Shown here in pieces: positions 1-8,485 of a stretch of 40,440 nt of DNA (the stretch's first letter is position 1; every line of letters begins with the position of its first letter). The translations under genes and the position numbers were made by a program. The DNA lies in IMG/VR virus record IMGVR_UViG_3300014838_000038, positions 1-40,440 of that record. The stretch is one strand, 5' to 3'. Below the pieces are notes generated by a model, which ran no database searches, was not told where the DNA came from, and worked only from the letters and a program-made list of their open reading frames with translations. Origin of the DNA: a virus.

Positions 1-3000
1 AAGCGCTTACAACAGGAGGCATTGTTGATGCAAAACTAGCGGTAGTTGCGAACGAAGAACTTACAGCATTGAGAATATAAGAAGCACTTATTGCCTGACT
101 AGAATAACTGCTTGATAAGGCATAGCTGGCCGTTGCTACCGTTGCTTCATTTAGTGCGTAACTAGCGGTTGTTGCAAATGAAGATGATACGGATTGACTG
201 CTTGATAAGGCATAGCTGGCCGTTGCTTGTTGTGCAACATAGGATGCGCTTACGGCTTGATTAATGTAGCTAGCAGTTATTGCAACACTACTTGATAAAG
301 AATAAGAAGCCGTTTCTTGTTGTGCAACGTAACTTGCGCTTATAGATTGTTGAACATAAGAAGCTGTTGAAGCAAACGATGAACTTATGGCCTGTAAAAC
401 ATACGAAGCTGTTGGAACGGATGTTGGAATAGGAGCATAAGAAGAGGATATAGATTGACTACTTGATAAAGAATAGGAAGCACTTGTTGTAATAGAAGAA
501 TAACTACTCGACAACGAATATGAAGAACTAATAGCATTTGATGCCCAACTGCTAGTTCCATATAATGAGCCAGTAATATTGCCACTAGCAGATATATGGG
601 AAGCTGTTAAATTAGTTACACTAATATTTTCTGGAATTGATGAAGCAAAAGCGCTGGTTATAGCAAATGAAGCGGATAAAGCATAAGAAGAACTTGTTGC
701 ATTATTAGCCCAGCTGCTTGTTCCATATAATGAACCTGTTATTCCTGAACTTGCTGAGATATTTGATGCGGTTAAATTAGTTACACTTATGTTATCTGGA
801 ATGCTTGAAGCATATGCACTCGTTGTAGCAAAAGAAGCGCTTATTCCGTAGCTGCTTGATAAAGCATACGAAGCACTAGTTGTAAATGAACCTGATAGAG
901 AATAAGAAGCACTTATGGCCAGGCTAGATGTTCCATATAATGAACCAGTAATATTACCACTGGCAGAAATATAGGAAGCAGTTAAACTAACAACAGAAAT
1001 ATTTGGCGGAATAGCCAACGCATATGATGACGTTGTGGCATTTGATGAAGACAATGCATAACTGCTTGATAAAGCATACGAAGCACTTGTTGCCTGACTA
1101 GAATAACTGCTTGATAATGCATACGAAGCGCTTGTTGCCATTGAACTTGAAAAGGAATAAGACGCGGACAATGTATAACTGCTTGATAAAGCATAAGAAG
1201 CGCTTCCAGCTTGATCAGAATAATTAGCATATGATGCACTTATTGAACCAGTTCCGCTTGAACCCGAAGAATTTCCAGCATAAAGAGCATAACTACTCGT
1301 TAAAGCATATGATGCACTAATAGTGATGCCCGCTGTCGTAGCATATGTTGCGGTACCAGCAGATGTAGCAAACAAGGAATCTCCCGTGGTTGCGTTGCTA
1401 TATAATGTATCTCCATATTCATCAAAATTTATTATTTGATTTGGAAAAGTATAAACCAAAGTTGAATTAACATCGAACAATTCAAATTTTAATTCAAATT
1501 GTTCATTCTTAATAGTAATAGGAAATGGTATTCTTGTTATATACAAATCAGGAGAACTGCCGAAATCCGAATAAGTATATATGTTCCAATTTGCTATTGT
1601 AAAGGATGATAAATTTATAGGAACCATATAAATTGTACCAATTAAATCTTCATTGAAGGAAAATAGTGTTCCTATATTTTCTGCTGAAAAAGTAGCTGTA
1701 GAATTTCCACTGCTTATATCATACTCAGCTAGTTTAATTCCTTTTCCTGGAACATAAGTCGATTCATTAGATAAATAAGGAGTATTATATGAACCTGTGA
1801 AATAAAATATTAATTTGGAACCTATTGCAGGATTCAAGGAATTCAATGTTAAATCAGTAGAAAATAGATAATTTGTCTGGCCATAAAATTTGATAAAGTT
1901 ACTATCATAAGATGCTCCTTTTTTATTAAAAAATGAAGCAGAATCATATGGAAGATATTTAGAACCCGATATAGACGTAACAAGCGACGAATTATTTTTT
2001 AATATTATATAATCATTCCCACCAACATTACCACTCAGTCCTGCACAGTTTACTATCATTGAATTTAATGCTTGGGAAGAATTATATGATAAAATAATAT
2101 TAGTAGAACTTGTATAATAATATGTGTTTATGTGAGATTGATTATAATAGACACCAAGATTTTTATATGCGCTGTTTATTGTTACATCATCAATCAATAT
2201 ATTCGTATTCAATAGAGGCTCATCAGCTACACATTCCCATCCCGACGATTTGTTCAAACTCCGAACATAAATTTTATGCCTAGCAACATTTCCCGTGAAT
2301 GGTTTGATGCCTGTATAAATTACATCCAAAAATCCGCTCTGAATTATGACAGGAGCATTTGAAGATGTTATGGTTTGATAGACAAGAGGATTTGGTACTC
2401 CATCAACATTAGTAATTGATGGTAATAATTGAGAAGCTGTAATATAGGTAGAAGAAACATAATTATTTACAAATGAACCGTTAATAATGGGAACTATCTG
2501 GGTTATACCTGCATATGAGTAAGTAAATGGATCATTCAATATAATTGTATTGTTATTTAATATTTCTTGAATTAAGAAAGATTGTGTGAGATTTACATTA
2601 GCCGTTAATATATTTCCCATACCATCAATATAAGCTATTTGGCTTGCATATATGTCAATCGGAGTATTTAAATTTTCTATATCAAAAACGCTATCAGTTA
2701 CAACAGTTGATGATATATTATTTGAATATATTTGGTATAAAAAGTCCGTGGTTTTTTTGTCAAAAGAATTGTAATCTGAATAATTTTCTGGATAAGCCGA
2801 TGAACCCGTTATATTTCCTGTTAAAACGGCGGATTTTTGAATAGTCGTGGAAAGGCTTTCATTCAGAATATATGTTAATACTTGTTGTGTTTCAACAGCG
2901 GGTGTACCAAAAAACAAAGTTCTTGAGGAATTTGTAAGAGCAGGATTTATCTTTATGTTGGTAGTCCACCTTACCACTTTATTATCGGAAGTTGTACCAA

Positions 3001-3343
3001 CCAATACAATTTTACCAAGACCTGCTATAATGTTATCGGATACCGTTACGGCTACAACAAGATCTGTAGTGTCTTTGTAAGGTGTATATCCCGAAAGCGG
3101 TACTTCATAATAAAGAACGTTACCGCTAGAATCCAAAACCTCTATTTGAATATTCGAATTTTTCTTTAAAGCACTGGAACCATTGATTGTAAAGAATGTA
3201 TTACCCGCTTCTAAAGTATCCCCTAAATCTGATATAGTAAAATAATTGGATCTATAGCTAGTATCCTCAATATCAACTGCCAAAGCTAAAAGGTTGTATT
3301 TTGTACCAGCAATAGTACGGACATTCGTATTAGAATTAGACAT
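1..3343 (-). CDS. Long tail-fibre-like virion protein with Ser/Ala/Tyr repeat stalk (partial, C-terminus outside window)
   Basis: Open frame from ATG at 3343 running off the left edge, at least 1114 codons (reads MSNSNTNVRTIAGTKYNLLA at the start). Residues 1 to about 650 look globular and beta-rich. From about residue 650 on the protein becomes a stalk of short repeats of the type SASYALSSSYA, interrupted by three longer units carrying PxNISVxxLTASxISAS and ITGSLYGTSS. Such Ala-Ser-Tyr repeats are common in phage fibre and structural proteins, so adhesion or a virion stalk is the likely role; the receptor is unknown. It follows the SbcDC gene by 20 bases and may be cotranscribed. No Shine-Dalgarno is visible. 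The repeats at DNA level would favour recombination and length variation. Structural/fibre assignment is inference from composition; that the frame is coding is well supported. Confidence 0.8.
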   Translation of the reverse strand, partial: MSNSNTNVRTIAGTKYNLLALAVDIEDTSYRSNYFTISDLGDTLEAGNTFFTINGSSALKKNSNIQIEVLDSSGNVLYYEVPLSGYTPYKDTTDLVVAVTVSDNIIAGLGKIVLVGTTSDNKVVRWTTNIKINPALTNSSRTLFFGTPAVETQQVLTYILNESLSTTIQKSAVLTGNITGSSAYPENYSDYNSFDKKTTDFLYQIYSNNISSTVVTDSVFDIENLNTPIDIYASQIAYIDGMGNILTANVNLTQSFLIQEILNNNTIILNDPFTYSYAGITQIVPIINGSFVNNYVSSTYITASQLLPSITNVDGVPNPLVYQTITSSNAPVIIQSGFLDVIYTGIKPFTGNVARHKIYVRSLNKSSGWECVADEPLLNTNILIDDVTINSAYKNLGVYYNQSHINTYYYTSSTNIILSYNSSQALNSMIVNCAGLSGNVGGNDYIILKNNSSLVTSISGSKYLPYDSASFFNKKGASYDSNFIKFYGQTNYLFSTDLTLNSLNPAIGSKLIFYFTGSYNTPYLSNESTYVPGKGIKLAEYDISSGNSTATFSAENIGTLFSFNEDLIGTIYMVPINLSSFTIANWNIYTYSDFGSSPDLYITRIPFPITIKNEQFELKFELFDVNSTLVYTFPNQIINFDEYGDTLYSNATTGDSLFATSAGTATYATTAGITISASYALTSSYALYAGNSSGSSGTGSISASYANYSDQAGSASYALSSSYTLSASYSFSSSMATSASYALSSSYSSQATSASYALSSSYALSSSNATTSSYALAIPPNISVVSLTASYISASGNITGSLYGTSSLAISASYSLSGSFTTSASYALSSSYGISASFATTSAYASSIPDNISVTNLTASNISASSGITGSLYGTSSWANNATSSSYALSASFAITSAFASSIPENISVTNLTASHISASGNITGSLYGTSSWASNAISSSYSLSSSYSSITTSASYSLSSSQSISSSYAPIPTSVPTASYVLQAISSSFASTASYVQQSISASYVAQQETASYSLSSSVAITASYINQAVSASYVAQQATASYALSSSQSVSSSFATTASYALNEATVATASYALSSSYSSQAISASYILNAVSSSFATTASFASTMPPVVSA
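555..973 (-). repeat. Three imperfect DNA repeats inside the fibre gene
   Basis: The block beginning ttccatataatga recurs at about 556, 721 and 931, each followed by a sequence encoding the reverse of ITGSLYGTSS and a preceding NISVxxLTAS segment. Unit spacing differs (about 166 and 210 bases) because the intervening Ser-Tyr-Ala repeats vary in number. These are in-frame protein repeats rather than a mobile element. Confidence 0.75.
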
Positions 3344-3363
3344 ATATTACATATATATATCTA

Positions 3364-6300
3364 TTAATATACTATTTTAGAGAATCCATTTTCCTTTGTT
3401 ATTTCCATCCGTGTATCAACAAAATCTCGCATCGCATCTAAATGACTTATTATAATCAAAAAGTCAAATTGAAGTTTAAGAACAGAAAACAACGTTGATA
3501 ATGCTGGTAAATTCGACGCGTCAAGAGCTGAAAATCCTTCATCCACCACCAAGAAGTTTGGCCGCGGCAAATTGGATATATTAATCAATGCCGTTCTAAT
3601 TGCTATAGAACTTATAAATCTCTCCATTCCGCTGGATAATTCTAAAGGCCAACGTTTATCTGGATAACAAATATATGTGATGACATTTTTACCATCTGTT
3701 TGAATATTTACGGTAAATTCTACGATTTGACTCAATATTTCATTAACCTCTTTTTCAATGATTGGAACTGCTTGAGAAATTAAATCAAACGGTATACCAT
3801 CTCGTGATATGGAAAAATTATAATATTCATAAGCAGATTTTTGAGCTTCCAATTCCTTGATTTTTTGAACATTTTTTTCGTGAATTTCCTTGTCCTTTTT
3901 GAAAGAAACCAACTCAGAATTTATAGAAATAACTTCTTTATTTTTATTCTTTATCTTTCCCTCAAAATTTCCAGCCTTTAACTCAAGATCTTCTATGATC
4001 CTTTCAACTAAATTATTATTTTCTATATCGTCCTTTTGCTGATAATAAAGAGCAATATTATTTTCAATGCCTTCTTTTTCCGCAGAAGAAGAGGATATAA
4101 AGTTTTCCAACCGCAGAACAGAGTTACAAACATCTTTTATAGAATTTTCCAATTCATTTTTAGATTCTATATTTTTTTCATAAATTGAATGCTCATCTAA
4201 TAAACAAGCATTATCACTTGTTTTTTGTTCAAGGCCATCCAATTCATTCATAAAAATTGTTACATCCTCCTTATCTTGATTAATAGTATCCCTTGCTACC
4301 ATAGCATCCTTTACAAATTCATTATTTACACAATACTTGCAATTTGGATCATATTCGTGCTTCTCTAATTTCTTTATCTTATCCAATTTTGATTTAATAA
4401 CAATTTTTTTCTTTTCTAAATCATTACGTTTTTCTTTCAAATCTTCAACCAACTTTTCAAAATCTTCAAATTGTTTATCTATGTCCCTATCAACATCAAC
4501 TTTAATCTTAGCCAACACAGAATTTAAATCGTTTTGTAATGAAGATGTATTATCTTTCAACTCTTTCATAGATTTATGAAAATTAGCAATCTTAGTTTCT
4601 ATAGAATTCTTTTTCGAAAGTAGATCATTTACATCTTTTGGAACATTTGTATCAAGAGCTATTAACTTTTTATTCTGCTCTATTATCTGTTCATTCAAGG
4701 AATTTCTATCAGATTGTAACAGTTCATATAGAGAAGATTCTTTCTTATACAGGTCTTCATTTCGCTGTATTTTATCAGTTAATAAGTTAATTTCTTCATA
4801 AACATCGGTATCGGAAAGATTAAATGCTTTCAATTCTGAATTTATTTCCTTCAACTTATCTGATGATTTTTGATATAGAAGATCAAATATAGTAAGGCCC
4901 ATAAATTGTGACAAGAGATCTTTTCGTTCTGTCTGACCCATATCTACAAACGATCCCATTTTATTATTTTGAATGGAAAGAGCGGTTAAAATGAAATCAT
5001 CATATGTTCCAAGATAATCTCTAATAATATCATTGGTGCTTCGACGCGCCTCACCATTAAGCTCTGTAGTCTTTCCATTCTCCACTTTCCAAAACTTAAC
5101 ATCAACCTTTACATTTCCTTTTTTATCTGCTGTTCCTGAACGTTCTATGAAAAAGTCAACACCATTTATTTCAAAATTAAATTTACAATCAAATGACATT
5201 TTTTCGCTATTTAATACATGCGCTGCCTTAAAAGCCCTATCACATTTATCAAAAATACAAAAACTCAAGGCTGATAAAATAGAAGATTTTCCTGAAGCAT
5301 TATTAGCAAAAAGACCAATAGTATTCTTCATATTAGTAAAATCAATAACATTTCCCTCACCATAACTAAACATATTGTTAAATTCAAATTTCTTGGGCTT
5401 CCAGCGAATATTTCGAACCAGATTGTCCTTTTCAATCAAAGCATTAAGTTGTTTATTTATCTCAAAAATCTGAGCAAACTCAACATCCGTAATGGTTTTA
5501 TCGGTCAATTTTTTCTTTAAGAATGTTTTAATCAATTCATTTTGATAATCAACAGAACTAATATCGCTTAATTTTAAATCGGTGGAATTGATGATATTTT
5601 TTATCTGAGAATCCTCAGAATCAACTCTAAAATATACAACTTCTGATACATCCGTGTTCTCTTTTATGGATGATAACACTGCCTTTACTTCTGATGCAAC
5701 AGATTCAAAACATTTTATTCGTAGCCTAGCCTTCTTTGGAATATCCGAAATATCCGTTACTAATTTTCCCTTATTAACTTCTACCGTATAAAAGCCATAT
5801 TCATTGGCAATCTCAAAATGTCTGAATGCTTTTGATTTTAAATTCCACACGACATAACCATGTCCTGTTAAATCTTCTCCGTGATTTTGTTGTAAAAATG
5901 AACCAGGATAGACTATGACCGGTTTATTAGCATTAGAATTATATCTTTGGAGCAATTGGTATTTATGGATGTCACCGAGCAACACAATGTCGTGCCCATC
6001 AAATGTATCTACCGTAATATTTCTATTACTTATAACATACCCTATATCCGATATAGCATTGTTTACGGGGCCGTGAAATAATCCAATTAAATAATTGGTG
6101 TTATTTCTATATAAAGAAGGAATTTCCGACGCGGATATATAATCTTCTGGTGGAGAAAAAACAGACATATTATTAAACAACACATCGCCTATAATATAAA
6201 GACCTGTATCCCTTAAATAATACAAATTTGAATGATTTAAAGCATTTACAATTGGTGTTAGACTATCCAATCTATTTCTGTTTGATAGAGTGGCATCGTG

Positions 6301-6576
6301 ATTTCCTGCTACTAATATGGTCGGTCTTATATCCGCTACATTTTTAAGAAATTCACTGGCAAATTTTACACATTCCGGACTTAAATCCGATTTTGAGTGA
6401 AACAAGTCACCAAGAATAGCTACAATGGTTTCCTTGGGTGTTAATTTTATAGCAGAATATAGCTTATCAAATGCAGCTAAACATTCATCGTGCCTTTTTG
6501 TTAATCGAATGTGAATATCTGCTACATGCAATATTCCTACAAAGTTTTTAATATCGTTTTTTAAATATGTGGCCAT
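3364..6576 (-). CDS. SbcD-SbcC (Mre11-Rad50, T4 gp47-gp46 type) fusion nuclease/ATPase
   Basis: A single 1070-residue protein holding both subunits of the recombination/repair nuclease. Residues 14-240 are a calcineurin-like phosphoesterase: D20-x-H22, GD57, GNH93D, H168 and GD-x-H204 are the expected metal ligands. Residues 395-1070 are a Rad50/SbcC ATPase: Walker A around 424-432 (NNASGKSS), long coiled-coil arms about 570-920, a zinc-hook C746-x-x-C749, the ABC signature SSGME at 981-985, Walker B LVVDEG ending at 1014, and H1045. In T4 the two parts are separate proteins (gp47, gp46) that process DNA ends for recombination-dependent replication; here one chain would do both. The ATG start overlaps the end of the primase gene by 29 bases, indicating translational coupling. 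No frameshift or stop is seen in the linker (about 245-395), so the fusion is real in this sequence. Confidence 0.93.
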   Translation of the reverse strand: MATYLKNDIKNFVGILHVADIHIRLTKRHDECLAAFDKLYSAIKLTPKETIVAILGDLFHSKSDLSPECVKFASEFLKNVADIRPTILVAGNHDATLSNRNRLDSLTPIVNALNHSNLYYLRDTGLYIIGDVLFNNMSVFSPPEDYISASEIPSLYRNNTNYLIGLFHGPVNNAISDIGYVISNRNITVDTFDGHDIVLLGDIHKYQLLQRYNSNANKPVIVYPGSFLQQNHGEDLTGHGYVVWNLKSKAFRHFEIANEYGFYTVEVNKGKLVTDISDIPKKARLRIKCFESVASEVKAVLSSIKENTDVSEVVYFRVDSEDSQIKNIINSTDLKLSDISSVDYQNELIKTFLKKKLTDKTITDVEFAQIFEINKQLNALIEKDNLVRNIRWKPKKFEFNNMFSYGEGNVIDFTNMKNTIGLFANNASGKSSILSALSFCIFDKCDRAFKAAHVLNSEKMSFDCKFNFEINGVDFFIERSGTADKKGNVKVDVKFWKVENGKTTELNGEARRSTNDIIRDYLGTYDDFILTALSIQNNKMGSFVDMGQTERKDLLSQFMGLTIFDLLYQKSSDKLKEINSELKAFNLSDTDVYEEINLLTDKIQRNEDLYKKESSLYELLQSDRNSLNEQIIEQNKKLIALDTNVPKDVNDLLSKKNSIETKIANFHKSMKELKDNTSSLQNDLNSVLAKIKVDVDRDIDKQFEDFEKLVEDLKEKRNDLEKKKIVIKSKLDKIKKLEKHEYDPNCKYCVNNEFVKDAMVARDTINQDKEDVTIFMNELDGLEQKTSDNACLLDEHSIYEKNIESKNELENSIKDVCNSVLRLENFISSSSAEKEGIENNIALYYQQKDDIENNNLVERIIEDLELKAGNFEGKIKNKNKEVISINSELVSFKKDKEIHEKNVQKIKELEAQKSAYEYYNFSISRDGIPFDLISQAVPIIEKEVNEILSQIVEFTVNIQTDGKNVITYICYPDKRWPLELSSGMERFISSIAIRTALINISNLPRPNFLVVDEGFSALDASNLPALSTLFSVLKLQFDFLIIISHLDAMRDFVDTRMEITKENGFSKIVY

Positions 6577-7519
6577 ACTGAATCTTTAATTTTACTATAT
6601 CAGACATTGAATGAGGCTTGGAATTATCAATCATCTCTGATATTTTTTCAAATCCTATTTCGGATGGATCTTTCCCCTCTAAAATTATAATATGTACTCC
6701 GCTTACACCCATCGAACACAATTCATCATAGATTCTTATAGCATCATTAATAGCATCATTATCCAAAACCACATTTACTCTGTTTACTTTATTTTCTATG
6801 ATGCATGTTTTAAGTTTATTGGACATACTTTTTCCGAACAATGGTATGACGTTGTATCTTATAGAAATTCCATCAAATGGTCCCTCACATAAAGTAACAG
6901 GCTCTTTCCAATAAATATTGGATTCAAAACCAATAATATCTTTAGAAAATACACAATTTTCATATTTTAGATAAACATCCTTAAACCAGCTTCTACCCGA
7001 ATAAAAATTCAAATTATTATTAGCATCATATGAAGGTATAATAATTCGATTAGCAAATTTTCCTGTTTCACAATATCCTATATTATATCGGTATACATCA
7101 AATTTTGTGATTCCTCTCTTTTTTAGATAAGCAATAGCGTGCCTGTATTCTATTGATTTCTGAGGAATATACATAGGTTTAAATTCTTTTGGCAAAACAT
7201 TGATAATGTCTCTATCTTTTATTTTTATATCAAACAAGTGTTCAATATCATCGTCTTTTGGTGCTCTGAAATGACTTTCATTAATTATACTATAAAACTC
7301 CAAAGGAGCACTAAGCTTTTTAAATAAAGTTCGGAATGATAAACCGCTAAATCCACAAACCCAACAATGATACTTACCTGTCATTATATTTATTTCAAGT
7401 TTTCTTTTATAATGTGAACAATTTGGGCAAAAATACACAAGATCTTCGCCTCTTCTCAATCTACCTTTCTGTTTCAAGAGTTTATTTAAAACGGATATTA
7501 TATCTTCCTGCAATATCAT
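6548..7519 (-). CDS. DnaG-type DNA primase (zinc finger plus Toprim)
   Basis: 323 residues. The N-terminal zinc-binding domain has C31-x-x-C34 and C52-x-x-C55 (FCPNCSH and YHCWVCGF), the CHC2-type finger that recognises the priming site. The catalytic Toprim core is visible as CEGPFDG (E212, D216) and VLDND (D253, D255), which bind the metals for RNA primer synthesis. Length is close to T4 gp61 (about 340 residues) and shorter than cellular DnaG, which carries an extra helicase-binding domain. It would make primers for lagging-strand synthesis with the phage helicase, which is not in this window. It overlaps the SbcDC gene downstream, so replication and recombination genes form one unit. Upstream are three TATAAAT boxes. 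ATG start with no good Shine-Dalgarno. Confidence 0.9.
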   Translation of the reverse strand: MILQEDIISVLNKLLKQKGRLRRGEDLVYFCPNCSHYKRKLEINIMTGKYHCWVCGFSGLSFRTLFKKLSAPLEFYSIINESHFRAPKDDDIEHLFDIKIKDRDIINVLPKEFKPMYIPQKSIEYRHAIAYLKKRGITKFDVYRYNIGYCETGKFANRIIIPSYDANNNLNFYSGRSWFKDVYLKYENCVFSKDIIGFESNIYWKEPVTLCEGPFDGISIRYNVIPLFGKSMSNKLKTCIIENKVNRVNVVLDNDAINDAIRIYDELCSMGVSGVHIIILEGKDPSEIGFEKISEMIDNSKPHSMSDIVKLKIQYGHIFKKRY

Positions 7520-7551
7520 ACAACAAGTTTACCACGAAAATCAATTTGGTC

Positions 7552-7596
7552 GATTTATATTAAATGCTACGATTTATATTAACCTATGTATTTATA
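7552..7596 (-). promoter_or_regulatory. Tandem TATAAAT(A/C) boxes and 13-bp direct repeats upstream of primase
   Basis: Read on the minus strand, TATAAATA lies at 7596-7589, TATAAATC at 7578-7571 and again at 7559-7552, spaced 18 and 19 bases (about two helical turns). The latter two are part of a perfect 13-bp direct repeat, cgatttatattaa on the plus strand at 7551-7563 and 7570-7582. TATAAATA is the known T4 late promoter box; here it would read toward the primase start at 7519. The same region separates the divergent GIY-YIG gene, so it may control both. Confidence 0.45.
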
Positions 7597-7991
7597 TGGA
7601 ATATGGACACTGGAAAATAAAAGAAGAAATGCCCCCTGATAGCATTGGCTTCATTTACCTTATAACTAATCACGCACACAACAAAAAGTACATTGGTAAA
7701 AAACTACTAAAGTTTAAAAAAACTAAAGCGCCCCTAAAGGGTAGAGTAAACAAGCGCCGTTCAAATGTCGAATCTGATTGGAAAACCTACACAGGTAGTT
7801 GTAAACGATTAAATGAGGACATCAAACAAGAAGGTATAGGCAACTTTTCCTTTGAAATTTTAGTATGGAAGAAAAATAAACCAGAACTTAATTACGAAGA
7901 AATGAAACAAATAATTCAAGCTAATGCATTGTTTCAAAAAGATTATTACAACGAATATGTTGGTGGCCGAGTAAGAATACGAAAGGATTAA
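7596..7991 (+). CDS. GIY-YIG family nuclease
   Basis: 131 residues and the only convincing plus-strand gene. The GIY-YIG signature is seen as G18-F-I-Y-L-I and K31-Y-I-G-K-K, followed by a basic stretch (LKGRVNKRR, about 47-55) and a W-K-x-Y-x-G-S block typical of this phage subgroup; GIY-YIG enzymes cut DNA with a conserved Tyr/Arg/Glu site. It is short and has no obvious DNA-binding extension, so it could be a phage repair/degradation nuclease or a freestanding homing endonuclease. Its position on the opposite strand, between primase and a repeat protein, is typical of an inserted nuclease gene. ATG preceded directly by TATTTAT, no Shine-Dalgarno. Its TAA overlaps the stop of the convergent gene by 4 bases. 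Confidence 0.8.
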   Translation: MEYGHWKIKEEMPPDSIGFIYLITNHAHNKKYIGKKLLKFKKTKAPLKGRVNKRRSNVESDWKTYTGSCKRLNEDIKQEGIGNFSFEILVWKKNKPELNYEEMKQIIQANALFQKDYYNEYVGGRVRIRKD

Positions 7992-8467
7992 GGAAAGTAT
8001 TTCTTTCCTAATATCTGTTTTGATTCCGCAGAGGAATTATAAACAGATAAAATAGAACTATTTTTTGGCTTGGAAAGTTTAGTATCATTTGACTTGTTAT
8101 AAATATCCACTATAGAAGTTTGTGTTTGCTTGGAAAGTTTGGAATCTCCTGATTTATTATAAATGTCCATAATAGATGTTTGTGTTGGTTTTGAAAGCTT
8201 GGAATCCGTTGATTTGCCGTAAACATCTTCTATGGATGGACCGCTTTGTGGAATTTTTACAATCTTAGAATCGGGAGAACTATTATAAATATTCACCAAA
8301 GAATTAGGCTTTGGTGGCTTTGGTAAAGAAGAATCCTTGGATTTTTGATATATGCCTAAAATAGGATTTTGATTCGGCTTAATTTTAGCAACGCGTGAAT
8401 CAGAAGAACCAAGATAAATATCCTGTAAAGATTCATTTGCTATCGTAAGAATTCCTGACTTTGCCAT
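7988..8467 (-). CDS. Seven-repeat small protein (IYxKSxDSKLSK repeats), unknown function
   Basis: 159 residues made almost wholly of seven imperfect repeats of 20-23 residues with the consensus S-I-x-D-I-Y-x-K-S-x-D-S-K-L-S-K-P. The three central copies (about 78-138) are the most alike, suggesting recent duplication. No membrane segment, signal peptide or known catalytic motif is seen. Basic and Ser-rich with a regularly placed Tyr, it could be a multivalent ligand that strings several partners together, for example a virion or DNA-associated scaffold, but this is speculation. It sits just downstream of a large virion protein gene (gap 18 bases), so a late structural role is plausible. The leader has ATATTTAT five bases upstream of the ATG. 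I do not recognise a family. Confidence 0.75.
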   Translation of the reverse strand: MAKSGILTIANESLQDIYLGSSDSRVAKIKPNQNPILGIYQKSKDSSLPKPPKPNSLVNIYNSSPDSKIVKIPQSGPSIEDVYGKSTDSKLSKPTQTSIMDIYNKSGDSKLSKQTQTSIVDIYNKSNDTKLSKPKNSSILSVYNSSAESKQILGKKYFP

Positions 8468-8472
8468 ATGCC

Positions 8473-8480
8473 TATAAATA
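8473..8480 (-). promoter_or_regulatory. Start-proximal TATTTATA element
   Basis: On the minus strand TATTTATA (with ATATTTAT) ends 5 bases before the ATG at 8467. It is one of a recurrent set of such elements at gene starts in this window. Confidence 0.4.
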
Positions 8481-8485
8481 TAAGG

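Noticed and set aside
1-1400. Repeats resembling a CRISPR array because of regular spacing
   Set aside because: The units are degenerate, in frame and encode a continuous Ser-Ala-Tyr protein repeat; there are no unique spacers.
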